A stretch of DNA of 64,000 nt from assembly GCA_028023455.1 (NCBI GenBank), contig JAQFVV010012510.1:2401420-2465419 (forward strand), written 5' to 3'. The notes beneath the pieces were generated by a model, which searched no databases, was not told the origin of the DNA, and was given only the letters and a program-made list of their open reading frames with translations. Position numbers and translations under genes: made by a program. Origin of the DNA: Epiperipatus broadwayi. Its lineage: Eukaryota > Onychophora > Udeonychophora > Euonychophora > Peripatidae. How positions within the stretch are numbered: the first letter of the stretch is position 1; each line of letters opens with the position of its first letter. Shown here in pieces: positions 56,439-64,000 of the stretch.

Positions 56439-57422
56439 ATGGCTGACGTCTGTCCCCAGCTTGCTATTCCGTTTATAGCATCGTGGACTATTTTAATTGT
56501 TATAGTTGGAATAATAGGTAACGTTTTAACCCTTGCAGCATTTTGGAAATATGTCTCCTTTAAACATATAACTAATATTTTTGTAATCAATCTAGCTTGT
56601 TCCGATTTGCTTTTTTGCAGTTTTAGCGCTCCCATGTTAGCAGCTGAGATGTTAAACACTGAAGCGGATTTTCATCCTTGGACTTGTAATGTACATGGTT
56701 TTATCTTTTATAGCAGCTTAGGCTGTTCCATGCTTGGATTGGCTGGAATTACTTTAACGAGATATCTATTAGTCGCTTTTAATCAACTCTTAAAAAAATA
56801 CTACATTAAATATATTGTAATTGTATACTTAATAGTAAATTGGCTTCTTCCATTTTCACTATTTATTCCAGTTATGTTAAGCATTTGGGGAAAATTTCAA
56901 TACGAAACGTCAACGTGTATTTGTATTGTTGTAGATTTCAACGGAAATAATCCTCAGATGGGAACAACAATTTTTGGATTTGTTCTTCCTTGTACTGTAC
57001 ATGTTATCTGTTATTCGCATATATTTTGGATTGTGCAAAAATCTAAGCGAAATGTTCTGCGCCATCAGAATTCTAAAATTCCTTCAGGTCTAAAAGATGA
57101 CAATATAAGAATAACAAAAACAATTTTTGTTATTGTTTGCCTCACCTTTAGTTGTTACATACCTTTTACAGTTGTTAAATCAATGCTTGCTAAACAGATA
57201 AAAATTACTTATCCAAATTATTATCTATTCGCTGCAGTTAGTGCGTGGACTCATTGTATGTTAAGTCCTATTATTTACGTAACATTAATTCCTCACTTCA
57301 GAAGCAGATATAAAGTGATAATATTGTCTATCTTTCACAAAGTATCTTCCCAAAAAGAAGTAACGTTTTCTTCAAGAACGATTAGTACAGATGATAAAAA
57401 TTTGAACGAATCTGAACAATAA
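56439..57422 (+). CDS. Class A (rhodopsin-like) GPCR 3, moody/Tre1-like, intronless
   Basis: This 327-residue receptor is the most canonical of the three. It has N28 in TM1 (GNVLT), NLACSD with D56 in TM2, the conserved TM3 cysteine C83 (WTCNVHG), T107-R-Y in place of DRY, W135 in TM4, C160/C162 in ECL2, P184 in TM5, P in SCYIP of TM6 and a TM7 with SPIIY in place of NPIIY. GFVLPCTVHVICYSHIFWIVQKSKRN in TM5/ICL3 recalls moody/Tre1. The tail STDDKNLNESEQ shares STDDK with GPCR 2. In-frame TAA at 56412-56414 lies upstream; a weak AG at 56436-56438 means an upstream non-coding exon cannot be excluded. AATAAA overlaps the stop region. The loss of N in NPxxY is notable. Confidence 0.94.
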   Translation: MADVCPQLAIPFIASWTILIVIVGIIGNVLTLAAFWKYVSFKHITNIFVINLACSDLLFCSFSAPMLAAEMLNTEADFHPWTCNVHGFIFYSSLGCSMLGLAGITLTRYLLVAFNQLLKKYYIKYIVIVYLIVNWLLPFSLFIPVMLSIWGKFQYETSTCICIVVDFNGNNPQMGTTIFGFVLPCTVHVICYSHIFWIVQKSKRNVLRHQNSKIPSGLKDDNIRITKTIFVIVCLTFSCYIPFTVVKSMLAKQIKITYPNYYLFAAVSAWTHCMLSPIIYVTLIPHFRSRYKVIILSIFHKVSSQKEVTFSSRTISTDDKNLNESEQ

Positions 57423-57609
57423 ATAATAAAACGAGAGAAGAAAAAAAAAATCCAGAAACATATTTTTGACAATTTATGTCTTCGTCTGAGTTATAAGATT
57501 TACTTTATTATTTTTAAAGTTTGCTTTGTTGTTATTGTTTTAATGTATATAAAATGGTGACTATATATCGTGATATAAATTTTTTTCTCTAACAGTAGTT
57601 ACACTTTTG

Positions 57610-57916
<307 letters not shown>

Positions 57917-57990
57917 CCCATTTTCCACAAAAGGATATAGAAAAATGATAAATTGCACGATAATATACTTTAAAAAAAATTCTAAGTCCG

Positions 57991-58100
57991 ATGCAGTCAA
58001 TGTTAAGACCTATTTTAATAAACCTTATTATATTTATCTATTATAATGCAGTCAATGTTAAGACCTATTTTAATAAACCTTATTATATTTATCTATTATA
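57991..58100. repeat. Tandem duplication of 55 bp
   Basis: The unit atgcagtcaatgttaagacc is present at 57991 and again at 58046, with no differences visible over 55 bp. It is non-coding. Confidence 0.9.
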
Positions 58101-58179
58101 AATTAAAATACCCTCCCCACCACCACATTCATGTCACTTCATATAATAAATAAATATCAGATTATAGTGGTTATTAAAT

Positions 58180-58360
58180 TCCTATTCAACTAGCAATTAG
58201 TCCAGAAGTATTGGATAAAACATCACTAGATAAGGATTTACTAAGCACTATTATAATTTAGCATAAATTGATTATTAAAACTTATATTAGACAGCATGAA
58301 TTTGTTTGTGAACAGTGTAGTGTAAGTAGTATTATGTGACGTTATAATTATCATGGCAAG
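58180..58360. repeat. Degenerate family B copy
   Basis: It keeps attagtccagaagtattggat and cactagataaggattt in family B order, then scattered arm words and a gacgttataattatcatggc tail. It is heavily diverged. Confidence 0.35.
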
Positions 58361-58559
58361 AAAGTAAAGATGCCTATATATAATTAATGAAAAACTAAGA
58401 ACACCATAATATATAGATATTGAATTGATTTCAGATCTATATAACTATAAAAGCATAAATTTGGGCTAATAATTTAAATATATAAACAAAGAAATATGAA
58501 ATCGCTGTTAATGGGGAAGTGCATTAGATCCAAAAGATCCAGCTATATTATTCTAAAAT

Positions 58560-58695
58560 CAAAAGTTCCTCATTATGAAAAAGTAAAAAGTCGGTTGGGA
58601 ATATTGGACAAGATAGCAATATAGAGATTTAATAAACCCTATTAATTTATCATCTACTGATTGCTAAAATTTACACTAGGTGGCATTAATGATGA
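58560..58695. repeat. Degenerate family B copy with core relic
   Basis: gttcctcattatgaaaaagt followed by agtcggttgggaatattggacaag matches the two stem I sides of the family B core, with the middle lost. The arm word tgattgctaaaatttacactaggtggca follows. Confidence 0.4.
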
Positions 58696-58710
58696 GAAAA
58701 AAATGCAGTT

Positions 58711-58787
58711 TTTTTTCATGTGTCAGAGCATGGCAGGAAACAAACCCGGGACAACTGCTTGTAAGGCAGCTGTGCTTGACAAAAAAG
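58711..58787 (-). mobile_element. tRNA-derived SINE, degenerate short copy
   Basis: The minus strand has cagctgccttacaagcagttgtcccgggtt and a remnant of the 3' region, and lacks most of the A-box. Flanking atgcagtt at 58703-58710 and 58788-58795 is a probable 8-bp TSD. Confidence 0.65.
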
Positions 58788-59296
58788 ATGCAGTTGAACA
58801 GCATAGTTGTTTATGTGGTGTTTAATTGGTTTTAATAAATTAAAATGCAGATTTGGTTAACGTGACTACTATTGGCTTTTACGTTAATAGAATGTTTGGC
58901 GTTATTATCTATTTATTTATTTATATTTTTATTATTTTTCTCCAAAGTGTGTTGATATCAACTGGTTTAGAGAAATTTCTTATTCGCATACTAAAAAAAT
59001 GCAGAAATATGTGGACTCATGTTTTTAATCCCTATTATATGTGTGAATGTGTTGTATTATTTTAGTCAAAAATTTGCTTGCGTGTTTCTAAAAATCTAGC
59101 GTGATAAACATGACATCATAAACATAAACAAGTGTACTTTAACATTGTGTTCAAGAGCTTGCTCTTAGAATTATTAACAAGAATATTTTAATTTATACAT
59201 AGAGTTGAAAGGTGGCCTACATTTTTTAAAGTTTATCATGTATTAATTTCCACACACTCTTGTGAAGTATAATTTTTACATTTCAAAACAGTGTAA

Positions 59297-59297
59297 G

Positions 59298-59348
<51 letters not shown>

Positions 59349-59526
59349 TAACTAAATATATGTTTATCACATTCTTCCATCCATCCATCCATCCATCTAT
59401 CTATCTATCTATCTGTTTATTTATTCTTCCATCCACCCATCTACTTATTATCATCCATTTTTTTATCAACCCATCTACTATCTATCTATTTATTAACTAT
59501 TTATCTAGTTATTCATTCTTCTATCC

Positions 59527-59576
<50 letters not shown>

Positions 59577-59645
59577 TTATTAACTATCGATCTATCCATT
59601 CTTCCATTCACCCAACTATCTATCTATCTATCGACCAATCGATCT
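59297..59645. repeat. (ATCT)n and CATC microsatellite blocks
   Basis: Several runs of tatc and ccat with interruptions create Ser/Ile/Tyr/Pro frames only. Confidence 0.95.
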
Positions 59646-59981
59646 TATAACAGAAAGTACACTATATCTGTGCAAGTTTGTTAAACTATATTGAATTAGT
59701 GATTGGTCTGTAAATCTATTCACAGTAATGTCGTTATATAGCTATCTTTATAATTATAGAAATCAGTTTTTATTTATATGGAAACTGTGTTTCATTCAGG
59801 CATTACAACCCAAGAAATTGTCTGACTATACATAAGACATTTAACTAAGAACATGTATATGCATAAATAACATTTACCAGTTGCTAATCCAATCACTTGT
59901 AAACTAAGATTACAATTATCAATATATTCAATATATTTGATCAAATTAAATAAAAAACCTAAGACAAATAATAATAAGCAT

Positions 59982-60014
<33 letters not shown>

Positions 60015-60133
60015 TTGTGTAATGTTTTCATGGTTGTATGATGTAGATAAATTACTATTTTTGGGAATAAACCATGTATTATTTTGCATTACAATCTGAT
60101 ATTTCGATGGACTTGCAACCGCCATTATCAAGG

Positions 60134-60418
60134 TTAACTTTTGAAAGAAAAATCGTTAGATCTCAAACAATAACGTGACTCAGTGCGAGATGAGAAATGA
60201 GATTCAACTTGAAGCAGTTCAGCATTCACAATATGAGGCTTATCAAAATGTTTATTTCCCTCAGTTTTTTCACCTATTAATTTTAAATTAATATTAGATA
60301 AAATGAGAGGTTTCCACATAGCTGGAATATATTGTGCTTCCTCAGCCCTGTTTAAACCAGTAGGTCTCTGTAATATTTCAATTGACTCTCTAATGATTCT
60401 TAAATCATATCTTTCCAA
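60134..60418 (-). pseudogene. C-terminal frame of the Penelope-like protein (94 aa)
   Basis: The frame starts MERYDLRIIRESIEILQRPTG and ends with a stop. It joins upstream to GHKPDFDNTKIVANLERYD in continuous sense and is the C-terminal extension of the GIY-YIG domain. The conserved Glu and the LNRAEEAQYIP segment are visible. It is not an independent gene. Confidence 0.75.
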
Positions 60419-60699
60419 ATTAGCAACTATTTTTGTATTGTCAAAATCAGGTTTGTGACCAATTTCTAAAAAATGGGAAATAAAAACTGATGTGCTAATT
60501 TTTTGATTAAAAGCATTTTTATGTTTCTTAATTCTGACATTTATTCATCTATTAGACTGACCCACATAGATTCTTGAGCAATGCAAACATGGAATTTCAT
60601 AAACTCCTTGGTGTTCCAAAAATATTCTGTCTTTAGGTTTATATTAAAAAATCACCAATTTTTTTGCCAGTAAAAAAAATTGTCTTTATATTAAAACAA

Positions 60700-61306
60700 G
60701 ATATCAACAAATAAAAAATCCTTCTCCTTTTTCTTTTCAAAAACTTTATTTTTATATCTCAATACTGAATACATATATATACATTTATATAATACAAAAC
60801 TCCAACGTTTCAACTGTTTTTATCTCATACAGTCATTTTCAAAGATCTGCAACAACAATATTAAATACATATCAATAAATAAACTTCAATTACATAAAAA
60901 CTTCCTCTTACATTAACATAAACAGTAACAAACATATTAAACATATATAAATATATTTTACTTACATCTCTCTCCCACTGCTATATTTTATTACTCTTTC
61001 TTTTACATTATTTAGTTACAAATCTGTCTTAAAATCATTCAAGAAACTTTTTATACAAATTTATATATGTTTAATATGTTTGTTACTGTTTATGTTAATG
61101 TAAGAGGAAGTTTTTATGTAATTGAAGTTTATTTATTGATATGTATTTAATATTGTTGTTGCAGATCCTTGAAAATGACTGTATGAGATAAAAACAGTTG
61201 AAACGTTGGAGTTTTGTATTATATAAATGTATATATATGTTCAGTATTGAGATATAAAAATAAAGTTTTTGAAAAAAAAAGAAGGATTTTTTATTTGTTG
61301 ATATTA
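60700..61306. mobile_element. Foldback element inside the Penelope copy
   Basis: Near-perfect inverted arms of about 260 bp (from atatcaacaaataaaaaatcc, mirrored by ggattttttatttgttgatat at 61285-61305) surround a centre of about 80 bp. Each arm has a hammerhead-like order gatc, TTGAAAATGACTG, CAGTTGAAACGTTGGAG. CUGAUGA is decayed to UUGAAAA in both arms. The word aaaacaagata occurs at 60693-60703 and at 61371-61381, which may be coincidence or a trace of the insertion. Confidence 0.7.
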
Positions 61307-61455
61307 TTGTAGAACATATATATTTTAAAAGAAAAAGTGGACGTACCTTTGCTGTGCTATTATATATGATAAAACAAGATAGTCTTCTACTGATTTTATC
61401 AGTAACCCCTTTAATATAAGGTAAAATTACTCTATTAAAAGAGGAATTGTCAATT

Positions 61456-61776
61456 CTATTCTCTTTTTTTTTTAGTATTAATGTTATGTAAAGCCTTACA
61501 TATGATGTTTTTATTATAATTTTTAAAAAAAAAAAGAATATTTTTTGTAAGTTCTATTTCTTGAGTAAGATGTTCTTTATCAGATAAATTATAAGCTCTA
61601 GTCAAAAGATTTTTTGCTACAGAAAAAATTTGTGCAGGATGATGATGAGAATTAAAATTAAGATATATGTTTGCATGGTTGGATTTTCTGTAAACTGATA
61701 TTGATACTGTTTCATCACAGTTCCTTGCAATTAAAACACCTAGAAAAGAAAGTGATCTGTTATTTTCCACTTCCAT
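61456..61776 (-). pseudogene. Penelope RT fragment frame (106 aa)
   Basis: This is part of the Penelope RT after motif C: MEVENNRSLSFLGVLIARN, SVSIYRKSNHANIYLNFNSHH. It has the typical TVYRKPTHTDRYLNFNSHHP signature of Penelope-like RT. It is interrupted upstream by a stop at the HPNIKF segment. Confidence 0.8.
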
Positions 61777-62289
61777 AGTAAATTTAATATTTGGATGTCA
61801 ATTATTTATAAAAACAAGAAAAGAATTTAAGGCATCAATGCCATGAGGCCATATGACAAATGTATCATCCACATATATAAGCCGAATAGAAGGTTTTTTA
61901 GTAGCTGCACATAATACTTGACTTTCAAAATTATCCATGAAAAGATCAGCAATTACAGGTGCCTGTGAAGATCACAAAGAAAGTCCTTTAATTTGTTTAA
62001 ACTTTTGAGAATTATAAACAAAAAATGTATTTTTAAGCCAATGCTATTATGCTTAATGCTGCTTCAACAGGAATATTAGTAAACATAGAAGAAACATCAA
62101 AACAAATCAATAAATCAGTTCCAGTTAGATTCAAATTTTCAATAAATTTTATGTATACATTTTATAGTTAGTTAATAAAGAGTAGAAAGGTAATTGCTTT
62201 GAAATTCTTTACATTCTTGAAAACTTATACAATTTGAAAATCCTTCACTCTTGGAACTTTATTTCCAAAATAATGGTATGAAAATGTCA

Positions 62290-62365
62290 TTCATTTTTTC
62301 CCTGGATTTTTAATGTTTAGGCTAATAGCATTTTATTGCCATCATCATCAAGTGTTAAGTTTTTA
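62290..62365 (-). repeat. Penelope-type terminal relic
   Basis: The minus strand gives CTTGATGATGATGGCAATAA, then TTAGCCTAAACATTAAAAATCC. This matches the order CUGAUGA-like core, stem II (GGC/GCC), (G)AAA CGUU. GAAACGTT is changed to TAAACATT, so it is a relic. Confidence 0.4.
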
Positions 62366-62469
62366 GTTTTACATTTTACCACTAGAGGGCTTGTCAGTGG
62401 GAAATACTAATCATGCTATACTTGAAACGAAGAAAGTGAAACTCCTGCATAATATCAGAAATTTAACAT

Positions 62470-64000
62470 ATAGGGAAATGTTTATTATTTATTAGAAACC
62501 CCAAAATACCATTTTGGACAGTTGCTTTCATTCTAGTACTTTCTAATCTGAAACAACTTGTCTCTTCTAATCGCATTTCACACATTTTACTATGGAACGT
62601 TTTTACTAAAAACCTTTTTTATACTTTTCCAAAAATATATTTGGCATTCTTTAAAATATCTAAATATTTTATACAATGTCTAGGGAAAGTATGTAAAAAA
62701 TGAAATTTCCTACTCGGTCCAAAATGTCATACATGTTTTTGCACTTTGACTGTAAGATGTGAGTGGGGACACAAAAATAAATATAATCATTCTCAAGTTT
62801 GCATGCCTCTTATACTATATACTTATATTATTACATACTTCTTGCAAGAACTCTTTCTGCATCAATCTACCAAATAACATTGTCATGTGAAATTGTGGAT
62901 TCATTGAATTTGTCAATTTTTTTTATAATGGCTGATATGTTCGAACAATGTCAAATTCTGTTTCCGTTGATAAAAAAAATTATAATGATTGAAACACATT
63001 ATAAGGAAACTGATCTTGTAAAAACATAAGTTTATGAATGGTTTAATTGAAATGTTAAATTTACCACATCCCTAAAATGTGTCACAAGCGAAGTCCAAAA
63101 TCAAACAGTGCTGATATTTTTTATGCAAATGAAATTTTTCTCTTAAATTTAGTTCATAATATGAGGCATTTTACCTCAATTTCTGAAACATTTATGTGAT
63201 GCAGTAAAATGTAAACATCTCATTTTGTGGCAAAAATACAGTGCAAGCTCCACCCCAATGTGTGAAACACTTTTTAATTAAATTCAGCATGATACAGCTT
63301 ATCTATCAACCATATTCATTCAATCTTGTACCGTGTGATTTTTTTAAAATTTCTTGAATGAAAAAATGTGTCATTTTTTTGCAGACTTAGAACTGAGGGA
63401 GGGGAAAATAATGGAGGCATTAAAATGCATACTCTGAAAGTGTTTACAAACTACTTTAAAAGTGACTAACAGATTTAGATCAATGCATTGCAATAAATAG
63501 ACTATACTTTTTAAAGTGGTTTAATTTACAACACCTAAAAATAAATATACAATTTTTTATTACAAAATTCAGATTATTTTTGGGGTCTCCATTGTCTAAA
63601 TAAGTTTAATATTTTTTAACAGATGTAATTGTAATTGTGGAAGAGTTTATTGTACAATAAGAAAAGTTGGTGAAAATGTTTGTATATATTTACTGTAACA
63701 GCTTTTTCTCTATATAAAAACTAGATCTGTATTTAGAAGAAAGAATTTTCTTTTGAATGTAAAAAGTGTTTACAGTATGCAATTTTCATTGGTCACTGTC
63801 AATTATCATCTGACAGTGTTTTTTCTAAAACAAAAGTAATAGAAATTCCCACATATTAAAAATATTTCAACAATATATATATATATAATGCAAAAATTAC
63901 ATACATCTCATTTTACAATGTATTGAACAGCAATGACATTCATTACTGCTATTAATGATACTATTTTCCAATCTAAATTCAACTTTGGAATTATACAAAT
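62470..64000. other. AT-rich DNA with no recognisable gene
   Basis: I found nothing supportable here. A 76-residue frame at 62799-63029 has no domain character. A short (AT)n tract lies near 63873-63887. Confidence 0.4.

Larger units (their letters stand above)
60050..62165 (-). mobile_element. Penelope-like element, 5'-truncated, interrupted
   Basis: On the minus strand from 62165 down the RT is recognisable. LLICFDVSSMFTNIP is motif A. APVIADLFMDNFE is the motif B region, after a stop. YVDDTFVIWPHGIDALNSFL (motif C, at about 61875) keeps both aspartates. LSFLGVLIARNCDETVSISVYRKSNHANIYLNFNSHH follows, then ILPYIKGVTDKISRR. The GIY-YIG endonuclease is at about 60470-60650: GVYEIPCLHC, IYVGQSNR, RIKKHKNAFN. 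The C-terminus is the 94-residue frame at 60134-60418. Stops and shifts show it is dead. A foldback at 60700-61305 separates RT from endonuclease. The 3' end (about 60050-60130) bears a hammerhead-like relic. Confidence 0.85.

Overview
The window looks like strongly AT-rich nuclear DNA from an invertebrate animal. The evidence is three intronless class A GPCR genes, Penelope-like elements with GIY-YIG endonucleases, many non-LTR retrotransposon remnants, a large LTR retroelement, tRNA-derived SINEs with target-site duplications, and long ATCT, TAA and CA/TA microsatellites. There is no operon, ribosome-binding-site or prokaryotic gene layout. The GPCRs resemble the moody/Tre1 branch of rhodopsin-like receptors, known from arthropods and other invertebrates. 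The sequence alone does not fix the phylum; chelicerate and lophotrochozoan are both plausible.

Only three genes are well supported as host genes: 4976-5959, 29778-30797 and 56439-57422, all on + and about 25 kb apart. They are paralogues with very short N-termini, an I/T-R-Y motif in place of D/ERY, and an NPIIY motif in TM7. The third keeps the canonical TM3 cysteine and the NLACSD motif. The other two have lost both. They look like a tandem receptor cluster pulled apart by transposon insertions.

Layout: 0-5 kb holds an AT-rich tandem repeat, a SINE, a decayed LINE (RT YADD motif near 3690) and GPCR 1. 6-11 kb holds several small repeats with hammerhead-ribozyme-like cores and SINEs. 11.8-19 kb is mostly AT-rich with nothing recognisable apart from decayed repeats. 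19-25 kb holds repeat families, foldback elements, a minisatellite of about 40 bp period and a (TAA)n tract. 25.7-27.5 kb holds a head-to-head pair of Penelope 3' fragments with 699-bp arms. 29.8-30.8 kb is GPCR 2. 31-38 kb holds two LINE remnants, a hammerhead-like foldback and a SINE. 41.4-47.9 kb is a complete LTR element with 2.07-kb LTRs and no recognisable pol. 48-51 kb holds two opposed RTE-like LINE fragments, and 53.2-55.1 kb another LINE split by a small element with a 15-bp TSD. 55.4-56.3 kb holds two hammerhead-bearing repeats. 56.4-57.4 kb is GPCR 3. 57.6-59.6 kb holds ATCT microsatellites. 60-62.2 kb is a 5'-truncated Penelope element interrupted by a foldback.

The most interesting signal is a set of short (about 0.27-0.4 kb) repeat families whose centres carry hammerhead-ribozyme architecture: CUGAUGA, stem II, GAAA, a tiny palindromic stem III, UH, then stem I. 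They are often flanked by inverted arms and, in two cases, by clear target-site duplications. They resemble retrozyme or Penelope-derived non-autonomous elements. Activity cannot be judged from sequence alone, and most copies are visibly damaged.
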